This document shows, piece after piece, positions 11,101 to 24,358 of a stretch of 64,000 nt of DNA; position 1 is the first letter of the stretch; every line of letters begins with the position of its first letter. The stretch is from NCBI GenBank assembly GCA_947247005.1, contig OX365951.1, forward strand, positions 317,501 through 381,500, given 5' to 3'. Both the position numbers and the translations under genes were made by a program. The notes under the pieces were generated by a model. The model worked only from the letters and a program-made list of their open reading frames with translations. It did not search any database and was not told where the DNA came from. Origin of the DNA: Spisula solida. Lineage: Eukaryota; Mollusca; Bivalvia; Venerida; Mactridae.

Positions 11101-11367
11101 TGTCCAAATATCAAGTGGTTAAATATTTTTTATCGCGTCATGATATATTATTATCATTAATTCCGTTAACTACATCACTCCAATTGTCGTGGCATTTACT
11201 TGACAGTGTTGCTGAGTTATTCTTTAATAGAGGCATGTTTTGCATAATAAAAAATAGTTTGAGTGTATATACTTCGCATTATATCTGTCGGTCTTACCGC
11301 ATTTGCCTTCCACTTTTTACACCTTGCGGTCATGTCTCAATTTTGCAAAATGCGGTATTTAATTGAA

Positions 11368-12800
11368 TAGGCCAATGCGATAATCAAATAGACAGACGGT
11401 CTAGACCACTAGATATCACATATATCATCACCAGGAGTCAACTGAAAGTTGAGAGTTCAACTGCTCCAAGCAGAACCGTATGACTATGCGTATCCCCTAC
11501 TTACGGATCAATATTTTAGTATGTATAATTATAAGACACGTATTCAAATGTCGAACATTGCTTTATACAGTTTATGTTGTATCACAATGGATAATTATAC
11601 AGGCGATTAACACGGTACAGTTACTAGATACTAGATACTTACTCGGCAAATAGGTGTTTGTACGTAACACATGCGTACAGTTAGGCATATTTGAAATGTT
11701 TCAAGCATCAACTAAGCCAGAAACCACCAATCAAAACTAAGCATTTATCTGGAATGATATTGTAGTCATTCTGAATTATGTGTAAGTTTAAGATACGGTA
11801 GCTAGTTTGCCTGCATATATGAATAAAGAGATATATTATTTGACTTTGCTACTTCAGTTACAAACAGATGATCTTAGTAGAATGTCTCACAGTCAATGTG
11901 TTACAGTGTCTTGTAGCATCATGACGACATTTAGAACAGTGTGCATACAATCATATGAGTATTTCTGACTTACGACTTAGAAATTAGATATTGCATGCAA
12001 GCTTTTAATAACCTCGTAAATACATGTATACATAGTCTAGTTTGTTCGCAGATTTCTGCATGTTTCTAATTTATGATGTTTAACCTGATCGTCAAGTCTA
12101 TTTCCAATGATCACGCAATTATATTCGACGGTTCTATAGCACTAGTACCGAACTGTGGCGATTCCTGTGACATATTCATCAAGGCATATACATTCTTACC
12201 ATAAATAACGACTGACAAATTACTGTTCTACCAATGGTCAAACTACCATTAATCACTACTGCTAAAGGACAATATGATAATCCCATAGGACACCAACATT
12301 CAGGAGTGATTAATATCATACTGTGAGAAGATGACGCAAGGTCCATACAGTATTCATATTACTGGTGATTAATATTAGTACTAGATAGAATACTACATAG
12401 TATATGGTACAAATGTAGTTGATATTTATGGTAACACAATAGTTTGAGTTTCCCGTTCAGATACGTTCAGGAAATAATTTACACTCAGTAAACATTTACT
12501 TTGCAGCAGAGAGTCAAACCGTACACATGATAAGTCGATAGAAGTTTAAAACATGATGAGTTGATAAAAGTTTAATAACATAATATTCAATCATGGTAAT
12601 TGGTTCCAGATCTGCTGGTGTGCATTCTAGTATAATTTCAATTATATCTAGTACACTAATAATACAATTAGTTCTCCATCAATAAGTAACACACTACCCA
12701 CATACTCCGACTATACTTCCTGTAAACAGTATACCGGTAGTCTTTAAAATAGCCTTCAGACGATCGATTGACTTTTAAGGTGTTATCAGTGATTATGTAT
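11368..12800 (-). repeat. Right arm of the large inverted duplication
   Basis: This is the reverse-complement partner of 0.60-3.48 kb. The best block (12200-12380) includes AACATTCAGGAGTGATTAAT and AAGGTCCATACAGTATTCAT, which pair with 2215-2370. The outer block (12690-12775) includes CTACCCACATACTCCGACTA, pairing with about 712-733. It lies inside the part of beta copy 1 that is missing from beta copy 2, so the inverted duplication and that insertion may be the same event. Confidence 0.7.
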
Positions 12801-13524
12801 GTAATACAAAATGTACTAGTAGAGGACGCCGACATCGCTGTCAATGATCATCGGTAATATCTCCAAACGTTGGGACACATCTCATAATGGTCTTATAGGC
12901 GACCTCACGAAAACGTTTAGAAATAATGGCTTCTTTTGAATCTACAGCAGTTGTTGTTATATTATTTGCATTGTTTTCAAACAATGTCTGTTTATTAAAT
13001 ACACTTAACTAAGTTGACATATTATGAATACTACGTAGTATTGTTAATAACGTGTGATATGTTGGAGGTACTTTGTCTACAAAAGTATCTGACAAGCAAT
13101 ACATCTCCCCATACACTGATGAAAGTATACACTTAACGACATTGCAGACAATAACAAGTTTTATATATACTATCGCTTTTAAGATTTTTGAAGTGTTGTT
13201 ATGATTATGTTACATTTGTAATATATCACAGCGCAACCTCAATGTCAGGTTCATTGCTTCAATGTGACTTAGTTTTGGAAGACATGACAGTTTTTTTCAA
13301 ATAACGCACATAGTAACAAAAAGTTCCAGCTATATAGTCTATATGAAGAAATTGGTTATTCCAACAGCATCACTGGACTAAGACCTATGTGGTTTAGTAG
13401 TGGGTTACATGTTCAATAAATAACACATACATTAACACAGTAGACATCATTCAGCACAATAAATGTATCATACATTTGTATGACTGGACTTGAATAAAAA
13501 TATGAATATTGTTCCATACATGTA

Positions 13525-16500
13525 AGTGTTATTCTGTTTTATCACGTTACTTACAGTAAATATAATGATTTCGAGGCATGTGAGCTTGCGATGCTCAATA
13601 CCAAATGGATACCGTAACTAATCTAGTGTATATCAAGCAGACAGACCAAGATATTGACATTATGATATTCATGACATAACTTAGGCATGATACATGTATC
13701 CAATTCAGTTATGTGTTTTTGTCTGGGCATCAATGATTAAATTACATAGTTTATGAGAGGTTTATCTTATATTATTTAGGCCTCTGACGTGTTGGAAAGT
13801 GGTATTGCAAATAAACATTGGAACACAAAATGCAATAATAGTCTTAACACATGATATAAGGGGTCATCAGATGTATTGCACATTTGCATATTACCGAAAA
13901 CTATGATTGAAAGGCTTTTGTTCAATTCAATCTAAAGAGTAATACAAGGAATATATGCTATTTGTGTTTGAAATATTGCAGTTTAACGTGACATTTACGA
14001 CCCACTTTGAAGTAAGTCAAATTGTATTGCAAAGTAGTAAGAAGAAGCGTACAACTTATTCAAACAAAACAGTGAGTAGTTTGAATACGACGGGCTGTAA
14101 ATTTGCAAAATCCATTCTCATTCAAGTTGCTGAAAAACTTTAATACACTATGTAATACTATAGTTGTTTAACAGCAATCCACAAAACGCATCGTACATTA
14201 GTACAAGGTAGGTACATAGTTGCGTTAATTGATGCCTTGGTGCAAAGAATTTACTAGTAACGTGAAAATAATGCTGTACAAGTGAGACCTGAAATTGTAA
14301 CAAACAGTGATCGTTTATACAATCATATTACAGGCGATATTGGTTAGTAACATGACAGGAACCATTAACCGTTTAACATGACATTGTACAATTGCTGAAA
14401 TACATTAATAACTGTAATATGTTAATTTAAGTTTGTGTCGAATAGCCGTCAATAATATTGCATGTACAAAACAATTGGTATAAGATGCATAAAACATGGC
14501 AAATCATGTCAGATAACAAGTCACTAAATATAAATAAAGCATGTTCAATGTACACAAAATTACAAATACAAATTTTTTTTTTAGAATTTGCATATTACAA
14601 CAGAGCAGAGCATTTATCCCAGCCATTTCGACAAAAAGATAATAGCAAATCGGGCCAGGAAATACACGTACCATATCAGGGCAAAAGCCACGGATTACAA
14701 GTACAAACCAATAGGACGTACTACTTGTAAGCAGGGTAAAGGAAACTAAACAGCTACAATAATGCGACAACCTTCTCCAACAACCTGCCTCCTCAGTTAT
14801 TTTATTTGAACAGTTTTAGTTCAACATCTATGCAGTTCAAAGTATATATACGCATACATTGAATGTAAGATGTGGAAAGCTTGTCAAACAATTATAATCA
14901 CTGCGTGCCTGTTACATGTACCACATACGTTAAGATATTCAGATAATACATGTACAAGATACCTAATCGCCTCATTTAGATTACTATATTAATCGTAGGA
15001 GAGATATTCCATCAACCTTATCATTTCTCAAAGTAGCATGTAATAACATATTGTGTAATGATAATTCATGAATAACATTAATATTTGATTATACTGTTGT
15101 TAAACTGTCATCAACTATTTAAGAATGTACACATTGGTGTAGAATTTGTCAAATCGACCATGAAATGATACCGGTGTAATGTTGATAAAATGCATAGGAG
15201 AAAAATAATGCTATAAAAGCAGTGAATATTCTTTGCAAAAATTGAAATAAAATAATATTAAAGCTGCAAAAATTGCTTTCTTGATTAAATTTCGACTAGT
15301 CACTTATTTTACTGACATCTATATGAACATAGTGTATAAACTGCCTAAGGTGTCTAGACTATTGTTTGCTGATGCACCGTGCTGTCTTCTCCATGAATAC
15401 TTTCACTTACTTCAGTACGTCAACATCACGATTAATAATTGATTGTTTTAAATAGACGCCTGTAAAAACGTTCAGACTGATATAAGGTTTATGGAAACTG
15501 TAAAATACATATCTGTTTATTTAATTATTTCTTATATAATTACAGTTTGTATGCAATAATTATCATATCATCGTCGTTGTGTTGCTGTACAACTTAATTT
15601 TGAGAGTGAGAGGCAGTGAAAACGAATACATTATTAACTAAGCCACACACTTATACATATAAATTTATTGAAATAAGACATTAATAAGAGAAATTTCAAT
15701 GGTTATGTTAACAAATGACTGCCCCATGAAAATTCGAGTTATTATTGTATTAATATATTCCAAATGAAACTAATACATTATTGGCTCTAGCATGTTAGAC
15801 ATTCTCCTGTGATTTAGGTAATCAATGGCTACATGTACAAGCATGAACTTCTTTTCGTCATATGATGCTACCATGTGTACATTTTCATGTAGTTTATCAG
15901 TGACTTAATTGTCAATAAGAAATCAAAATTATCAATGCCAATGGGAATATCAAAATTTAATTAGCAATACAACTATGTTGTATGTATATTAATGGAACAT
16001 GTGTAGTGGGCCTATCCTGTGTTTGTTTTAACATGAATAAGAACGTGGTGCTACATGTTGATCTAATTTTAAGGTCCAAAACCGTAAACAATAATACTTG
16101 TCAAACTTGAACTGGCAATCAAAAATCACTGTAACCACATGTGTGTCTCATCATTCTTCAATTCCTAAGAGAACACATCAATGAAGAGTTAGCCACTTTA
16201 TCTGATTGTACCTTCCTTGCTCTACGTACAGCTGTTTCTGCTGAATGCTTTCGTTATGATATTTATATTGTTAGTGCTCGTTTGCAATTGATATTTTACG
16301 AAATTGTCTTTGATTGAAAATGGTGCATTGGGTAGTTGAACCCAAATCAGTCTGTTTTAACCTTTCTAAAAGAAATTAAATACAACAACTTTTTTATGTT
16401 TTTGAAAATGGCAACATGATTACTCTAATTGATAGGGAGGGTGTAACAATGACCAAGTGAGGCAAAAGGAATTAGGCTCGATAATTTACATGGAACAAAA

Positions 16501-18420
16501 AAAATGAGTCTCCATGGCTACATTTAGAACTATGCGTCTGGAAATATTCCCTAGCGTACTGATATATTCATGTATAAATGTACAAAGCATGAATTACATG
16601 GATATATATTTCAAAAATAAGATATAACCACTAAAGGAGATATATTGTAATAGGTTCAGACGATATACAAACATCTAACAATGCTTGAAGATGTGTATAT
16701 GAAAATAACTGAGATGTAAACTGTAAATATCCCTGTTTATCCGTCGTCCAATGACATTTGTGAATGTCACCAGTCAAAATGTTCTTACGTATGTGTTTAT
16801 ACATTGTCTGAGCCTATCTTCCATGTAATTCTTGTTTTGTTTGTCGAACATTTATATATATCAATACTCTATGGCATATTTCCACACAATGATTAAAATT
16901 GCGCCTGGTCAAATATTAAGTTCCATACTTCATATAAAACGATATACTGACAATACATGGTGGTTGTCCTAGCCATGAGAGAAGTAGGCCAACATAAATT
17001 CAGTTGTAATTGATTGAGCGTTTGCTGATTTCGTATTTTGCTCTAAGTAAACAATGGAATCATATGGCTCTTGTAGACCTACCCGAGCAACAATTTAGTA
17101 GTTTATTAGCCATTTATTTCGGAGGTAATTTAAGTTCCATCCATCTTAATAGTTAAAATACATAGTTGATACTATTGCACTAAGTTACAAGCTAATGAAT
17201 TATCGCATGCGCAGTGATTAAGCTACAAATAACTGGTGATCAAATAGATATGCTGGTTAGTGACACCTTTCCTTAATGAAACATTAAAGGGTGCGTAGAT
17301 TGTTATCGATCATTACATGTAGTACACTGATAGTTAAAACATAACATGTGCTTTGCTGTAAATCATGATTATGGTATAGTTATGTGATTTACAATCAATA
17401 CAAACAAACTTGTATTACTGGATTGTTTAATTGAAACAGCAGCAATTGTGACTTATTTATCTGGCATTTGAGACAATTTCTAACCTAGGGCTTTGAAGTT
17501 CAATAATTGCAAAAAGCTATGATGACCTAAGGTGCAAAACAATGGGAATGGTGTACTTGCACTAAGACATAATCAAGGCAATCTTCTAAACGTTTCGATC
17601 TTGAACTTAAATGTATTATTTATAGTTTGAGTGAACAACGATGTGCCACAGAAATTAAGACGTTATTATTCAGTGGATACAATTACGTGTAGTGAATAGT
17701 AACATATACGCTGCAAAACAACGATAATCTTACTCAAGTGTATATCCCAAAAGACGAACTAGTTCAAACGGATGTATGATTACAATGCATTATTAACAGC
17801 AATGATGCTCAGTACTAATACTTCACGTCACATAAACATTATATATATTGATGAAACGTTGAGCTGGCAAACTCTATTGGTCGTGTGTTTGGGGCATGCA
17901 AGGCGATATGCACTTTGAATTGCAACATTATATAGAAACAATACCAACAAATAAATGTAAAAAACAATTACTAGTAACAAAACTTAAAGTAACGTTGCAT
18001 GATTCCGTTTTGGAGTTCACCAAAAATAAACTCGTAACAATTTGGAACAACCTAGTTCTATATTACTGTATGACAATTAACAAATATTGCAATTAACGTT
18101 TATTACGCTCGAATGGTACGTCCTATTTTAACAAGGTGACTAAAAATCGCATAGAAACAAATAAGTTTTATTTGCACATGAATACTAAAATAATTTGAAT
18201 TTGTCTCAGTCTGGTATTTGCTAACATATGATAATGGAAGTAATAAGAGTCTTAGTAAGGTGTATCCGTTGTATTAAGTATGTTCGCAGCATGATGATAC
18301 AAATAATTTCTAATTAGTCTAGGAACACAATATGGTGTGAGGCAAATGTGTTCAGAGTGAACAAGCGGCTGGAAAATAAAATCACTTATTTAAAAAGTCA
18401 CGCCATTGTTTTTGTGTGAA
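13525..18420. other. Non-coding part of beta copy 1
   Basis: There are no supported genes. Two sub-blocks, about 13984-14790 and 15775-17100, have no counterpart in beta copy 2, where the flanks (TTTGAAATATTGCAGTTT and ATTCCAAATGA) are brought together. They are either insertions here or deletions there. I recognise no element in them. Confidence 0.5.
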
Positions 18421-18424
18421 ACCA

Positions 18425-18754
18425 AAAAGATAAAATTAAGTCAGACAGGGAAGGCAGCACTCAACCCAACCAGCCGAGCACAGGAAACATTAAAAACACG
18501 CAAAGCACAATGCCCAACTGAACCAACCGAGCACAGGAAACATAAAAACACACAAAACTCAATGCCCAACTGAACCAACCGAGCACAGGAAACATAAAAA
18601 CACACAAAACTCAATGCCCAACTGAACCAACCGAGCACAGGAAACATAAAAACACACAAAACTCAATGCCCAACTGAACCAACCGAGCACAGGAAACATA
18701 AAACACATAAAGACACAAAGCCCAACTAAACAAGCGACGGTCCGTCCAAGTCCA
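18425..18754 (-). mobile_element. RT-linked family tail insertion with five 52-bp units
   Basis: On the minus strand this insertion ends in GAGTGCTGCCTTCCCTGTC, TGACTTAATTTTATCTTTTT, the family's fixed 3' end. Internally the 52-bp unit centred on CCGAGCACAGGAAACAT is repeated five times (anchors near 18475, 18528, 18580, 18632 and 18684), against one or two units in other copies. Beta copy 2 preserves the empty site near 47239 (GTGAAACCAACACTATAT), so the insertion boundaries are known to within a few bases. The long minus-strand frames here are products of the repeat. Confidence 0.9.
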
Positions 18755-20242
18755 ACACTATATAACATTCATGTTAAAGTCATCGAAACTGGGGTCTTTT
18801 GTGGCAAATACTTCAATTGGGCATTCTATTTCTGAATGCATCCTTATAATTAAGATTCCACTAGTGATTCAACTAGCGATATATTAGAAATATATATAAT
18901 GTATATAAGGCAAGCGTGCTTAGACTGAATGACATGTCGCAACAATAAGGGACATCCACTCTACCACGACCTTCAGTTGACAGCAGTCGATGATTATACC
19001 TACCAGCACAGCATTATGTTCTCATAAGCTACGAATACTACAGATTCAGGAAAGGTACATAACTTTCTATTTAATTCCAATGTAGATGGTTTGGTTGCTT
19101 AGTCTAAATTATTACCAAGAGATGCTATTTTCATTAGACATTGTACTTGTGTCACCGAGTGAATGAATGCTTGGATTTTCACTTCTTTATTTTTGAACAG
19201 CGTCTGCAACACATACCTCTTAGTCTACATGGGACACGTTTGTAATAATATGGAACCGACAATGTATAGTTATAGTTGACATTTAAAAAATACGTAATAA
19301 GTTTACATATAAAGGAAATGTATGTACAGGGTGTCTAGAGATACATGACCGCTTTTGAAGACATATAATTCCGTAATACCTTGCTTTACGTATCTGATCT
19401 ATTTATATTATCAAAGGACATTAAAATCAATGATGAAATTACCAACCAATTATCCAAAACGATGCGTACGAAACTTAAGGTAAGCATTTTAAGTAGCTAC
19501 ATGTACCCCAAGTTCGTCATAACCAGCGTCATATGACCATCTTAATGACGTTTGCATAACTTGGGATCACTAAATACGGTCAATTCGCGAAATTAAGCTG
19601 GGCAAGATAGTGTAAATGCAAGACAATACAGCTAAGCGTATGCCGACACGCCTACTCGTAGATGTAAAATAATTCTGCATACAAACATGACTTGTCAATT
19701 TTACTTATAGGCTAATTAGTGCAAGGTATTTAATAATTATGTGCGTTCTCAAACAAAGTGTGACTGAAACGGTTTTATAACCACATGACTTTGGGAACGT
19801 ATTGAATTATGCATACTTTCTGATCATTTTGATCATAGTTCCGAAGCGTCAAATATCGTAAAAAGCAGATATTTACAAATATGTAAAATCATTTTCTCTT
19901 CATTCAAATTACCATAACACCGTTTGTTCTTCCTTCCCCGTTAATAGTTAAATAATGTAACACTAACAATATTATATCAGGTACAATCTCGTGAATGATA
20001 TCATGCGCAGTTGTTTAACTATCGACAAATGGAGATCAAATAGATGAATGTGCTGATAAGTGACACCCTCCCTCTGTGAAACATTATAGGGCGCATATAT
20101 TTTATAATTGATTCTAACATTCCCTAGCAAAATCAAGTGCTATGCTATATATCATGATAATTTTAATACGACGAGATTTAAAATCAATACAATTGGCATT
20201 ACTGTATTGTTTTCTAGCTACATTATTACGACAGTAACTATG
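18755..20242. other. Non-coding part of beta copy 1 (no insertions)
   Basis: This is closely collinear with 47250-48740 and contains no supported gene or element. One CATGTA hexamer difference to the paralogue is seen at 19498-19505. Confidence 0.5.
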
Positions 20243-20563
20243 AGTTGACTATACGGGCCTTTCAACGTTTTAATACTGTTATTTAACTTTTGAGACTAAA
20301 GGCTGCTAAAACTGTGTAGTTCAGCAGTTTTAATGTTGTAACTAGGTCATTCAGCGTAGGCATTCCGCCTTTTGTTTGCTGAATCTTTTCTACTGGGTCA
20401 TTCAGTTAGTTATAATTTATTATACTTTTCGACAGCTTGGGCTTGGGCGGATCTGCGCTTGTTTAGTTGGGCATTGTGCTTTGTGTGTTTTTAATGTTTT
20501 CTGTGCTCGGCTGGTTAAGGTGAGTGCTGCCTTCCCTGTCTGACTTAAAATAATATTTTTTTT
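20243..20563 (+). mobile_element. 5'-truncated RT-family insertion (~320 bp)
   Basis: This is nearly identical to 5980-6275 of the RT element, beginning at ACTATACGGGCCTTTCAACG and ending GAGTGCTGCCTTCCCTGTC, TGACTTAAAATAATATTTTT. The paralogous empty site at about 48742 reads GTGAGTTATTGTACTA, so the insertion lies between GAGTT and ATTGTACT. The truncated 5' end and constant 3' end are what reverse transcription at the target would give. Confidence 0.9.
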
Positions 20564-20949
20564 ATTGTACTGACTTCTATTTGAGACAATCTATAAGGTA
20601 TTCAAGTTCAAACATATAAAGAATTAAAACATAGGAGTGATTTATGTTAATATTGCACAGACGTTTTGTTCCAAACATTATGATTTGTAAACGGAGTATT
20701 TGAAGTAGTTACAGGCATGAATGTAGATAAATCATATTATTATTGTTGTTTATAATTTAAAATATAAGAAAATTGCTTTTTAAATTCATCTTTAAATGTA
20801 TAAATATGTATCAATAAAACGAGAATGGAAATCTAGTACATTTATCAAACACCACAGGTTTGAAAACGTTCAAGCAACATGTAAAAGAACCATACATGTA
20901 AAAGTGAAATAAATGTCAACATTACGTAACCAAGGAGTGTTATAGCGGA

Positions 20950-22338
20950 CTATACGTTGGGCGAAGCCCAACGGATTAGATCCGGTTTACGATAACACGT
21001 GTGCACGTGGTTTGGTCAGAGTTTGAATTCACTAATGGATCTAAAAATTTGTGTTAAAATCCCGCACTGAAGCAAAGATACTAGAAAATGGCTGCTTACA
21101 GAATAACAAAAAAAATTAAAATTTTCTTTTATTTTTTAATGACGTTTAAAAATATTCCAAAAACTAGCGTAGGCCCCTGTCTAGAAAAGAAAAGATAATA
21201 ATTATCAGTCTTCCATGGTTGCTATGCAACCAATCTTTTTATATGGGGAGGGCTATTTCCTAAATGTTTGGACACAAAAAAGGCAGCCATTTTTTTGCCC
21301 ACTTCGGAAGGAAATTTTAACATTTTCAGTGCATAAACGATGCTACAAACTGTTATGAGACACATGATTACTCTGAGATAACGAAGTAAGTCGAGCGGGA
21401 ATCGTTCATATGCGCGAAATATCAACCAATCTTAAGAAAATCTAATGAAAAAGACACAAGTTTCGGTTATTTCCCATCGCAAAGTTTGCAATACAATTAA
21501 TTAAAGTCCGTTTCGAGTATTTACGTATCTAGACCGGACGGTGATAATCCACATCGTAGTTGTAGGTTATTGTAAAGAAAGTAAAACAAATGCATTTTCG
21601 TAATTCCTCGCCGAGATGTAATTAAAAAATCCCTCCAAAATCGTCAAAAAATATTCGCGGGATGAAGGTCGCGAAAACTAATTACATGTTGTTGTTGTCG
21701 TTATTGGATACAATAAAACCCGTATTTTTCCGTCTAAATCTCTTTTATGTTGTGACGATTTGCAGGGTTTATTTAACAAAAAAAGGTGATTAAGATTAAA
21801 GATGTTTGATATTTAATCGTAATATGATTAATTGAAATGAAAATAGCCGTTTCTTTTGAACAAAAGTACTATCTGGTATGCTCATGCAACCCATTAAAAA
21901 AAGATAAAATATCAAATAAGGCCTAGAAATCAGTTGTTATCTGTGTTTATATCTAATTATTCTTTTTTAAATTAGTTACCCCTGAATTAAGTAGACCTAG
22001 AATTAAACAAATTGAAAAACGTGTATTATTCGTGTTCATTCGGACTGACAAACGATAGCAGGTTTGTATCGTCTTTTGTTACTTTGTATCCAATATTTCG
22101 TATCAAACCGCTATCGCGCGCTTTCTTGTGCAACGAACCGCTTCGATAGGTTGCATAGACGTAGGAAAGCGCTCGGTAGCGCCTTTTGGAAACGGCTTGC
22201 TCCAGATTCGTAACTTCGTAACCAAACATTTTTTGTGAAGTTATGCATCACCAAAAAATCCAGTACTAGATGAGCATCTTACAAATAATGTAGAACAACT
22301 GACCTAGTCCGCTACATATGCTGTGCATTAGTTCATAT
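20950..22338. mobile_element. Unidentified 1.39-kb insertion with 7-bp target duplication
   Basis: Flanked by TAGCGGA at 20943-20949 and 22339-22345. Beta copy 2 has a single TAGCGGA (TTATAGCGGATGTC near 49090), which proves an insertion. The left end carries a perfect hairpin CGTTGGGCGAAGCCCAACG (20955-20973). No terminal inverted repeats are evident; near the right end TCCGCTA is an inverted copy of the target word. The interior (about 22030-22230) is more GC-rich than the surroundings and has a 67-codon minus-strand frame that I do not recognise. No transposase or RT is visible, so it is probably a non-autonomous element of unknown class. Confidence 0.7.
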
Positions 22339-22403
22339 TAGCGGATGTCTTTCGATTTTTCTTCCAGTTTATAAATTGATTTTACAACTGTACATTTTAA
22401 CAT

Positions 22404-23423
22404 TACGAGGGTCGTTCATTTAATAACAGGACAATCGCCATAGTGCTTGGTTGAAACATGCAATTGTAATAAATTGTCGTTTAATAAGACTTTCTCACCA
22501 ACTTGATAATTTGCAAAACTATGTTTAATTTTAACCAACCGAACACAAACTGTGGTTACTATAGTAACACAACTCATGGCTACCCAGCCCAGCACAAGTT
22601 TTCAGTGAAATGTAGAGTGTTGATATGACAGGGTGAGTGGTATAGTTGCCTATTTTCAGCGAAAAAATCATATAACGTTATGTCTACATCTATGATATGT
22701 TATATAACGTTTGATGTCATTTATGTACTTTAACTGTGCGTGAAGCGTTGTTTTATGACCACTGGCGTGTCTCCGTTAATATCGCAATGAAATCGAATAT
22801 GTTAAGGAAAACACCGATTATGATTTTTGCAAAAGTATTAGTTATACACCTGTAAAACTAAAGAATCTATTGCAGAGAAGCCTTTTTGTAATATTCTTAT
22901 AGGTAGACTTCTGCTTACAAACGGTTATATGATGACAAGTATCACCTCGCGATGATCCAAAGCCGGGTCAATCTAACGTCAGAAACAGGAAAGTGTCGGA
23001 GGGGTAAACCTGTTGGAGGGGTAAACACTACTTGAAGAATAACTACTGTAGTAATTACAAAATCATGCGAAAGTATCGAGGATACAGCATTTAACGTAAC
23101 TACCGAACTTCTTAAACTGGTAAATGTGTGTACACGAGTGACTTTATTGCTCCCAAACGATGATCAAATAGCGAAAAAGGTGTCCCGTTTTAGGAGCGAA
23201 AATGTCGTAACGTCACAATATCTTGACGTCGACTTGGGCCGACTTGCGTTACATGTACTTATTTAAACACTCATATTATGTAAACCCTTCGTCGCAACAA
23301 TATGAAATTTCGTATGTGAATTAGTGAATAGTGTAAATGGATTCCTATTAGTTAACATCAATATCAGTCCCATAATTTTCCAGCAATATCGATCGTCCGG
23401 GTATTAAATGAACGAACCTCGTA
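22404..23423. mobile_element. Mariner-type DNA transposon remnant, ~1.02 kb, TA target site
   Basis: The terminal inverted repeats are about 34 bp. The left end begins TACGAGGGTCGTTCATTTAA, and the right end read in reverse begins TACGAGGTTCGTTCATTTAA, with about four more mismatches across GGAC.ATCG. The paralogue near 49157 has GCATGATGTTCT, i.e. two bases (GA) where the element with its TA sits, so the target was TA. This is the Tc1/mariner signature. Internal sequence shows a possible decayed phrase at about 22952-22998 encoding DDPKPGQSN.R, reminiscent of mariner transposase N-terminal regions, but no open transposase frame. It is inactive, and full-length mariner elements are only slightly longer. 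Confidence 0.85.
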
Positions 23424-24358
23424 TGTTCTAAATCAGAGACTTAATAGACTAATGATGCGTAATCAGATAAAAGAAAACATACTAGGCAAAGTTTTTTATA
23501 CGATCTGTTTAGAAAGAGGCAAAGCAAATCCAGGAAACAAATTAATTAAATAGAAAACAAATTAGTCCGGGCTTTAATTGTACTGAATTATTTACCTCAT
23601 CAAAACGTTGTATCCTGGTATCTGCAGTTACAAACAATAATACGATTGAAAGTGCTGAAGTTGCACAACTTAACTGTACATTGGAAAAAAATGCAATAAG
23701 GAAAGGCACAAATTAAATTACCAGAACATCTCTAACATGGTACCCTTCAGACGGAAATAGTCGCCGATGTAGGCCAATAGAAAAATGGCACAGGACGACA
23801 AACAGCGAAATAAAGACTATGTGAAAGACATGAGGATAAATAAAGAAGACTGCGAAAGACAGACATAAATGAAGATACTTGGTTGAATCATTATGTCCCA
23901 GCTGGCAAGAGGATGATATCACTGTAACAATGAACATTTAAACTAGTATGACTTTCAAAGACTTAAGTACATACTTACGTACATGACGATGTGTTACGTA
24001 CAGAATGTCACCGTTGATGATCCACGTATATATGTTCAGGTTGTGGCTAGGTCGAATTGATGAACACAAAAATATAGTTCAAGTATAAGAAATTGAATTC
24101 AAAGATATTTTATGTGTTTAATATATCTATGTATTTAAATATATTTTTGCTTGTTTTCTATTCGATTGTCCACTGCCATATTATCGATACATGCTGATTC
24201 AGACGAAGATATTTGACACAATCACACGAAACAAAATGAGCTTCACCAAGTTAAACTTGATATTTGGAAATTATACAACTGGATGTACTGTATGCCCTAT
24301 AAAAGTGACATCTATACGTTCGACATTGATACAAACACGAATATCAAATGCTGGACTC

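Noticed and set aside
11064..11366. 100-codon plus-strand frame
   Set aside because: Starts inside a probable dispersed repeat, has no recognisable domain, and no paralogue exists to test it.
18441..18768. Minus-strand frames rich in Cys, Val and Phe
   Set aside because: Produced by the 52-bp repeat of the RT-family tail; overlapping frames in two phases and no independent support.
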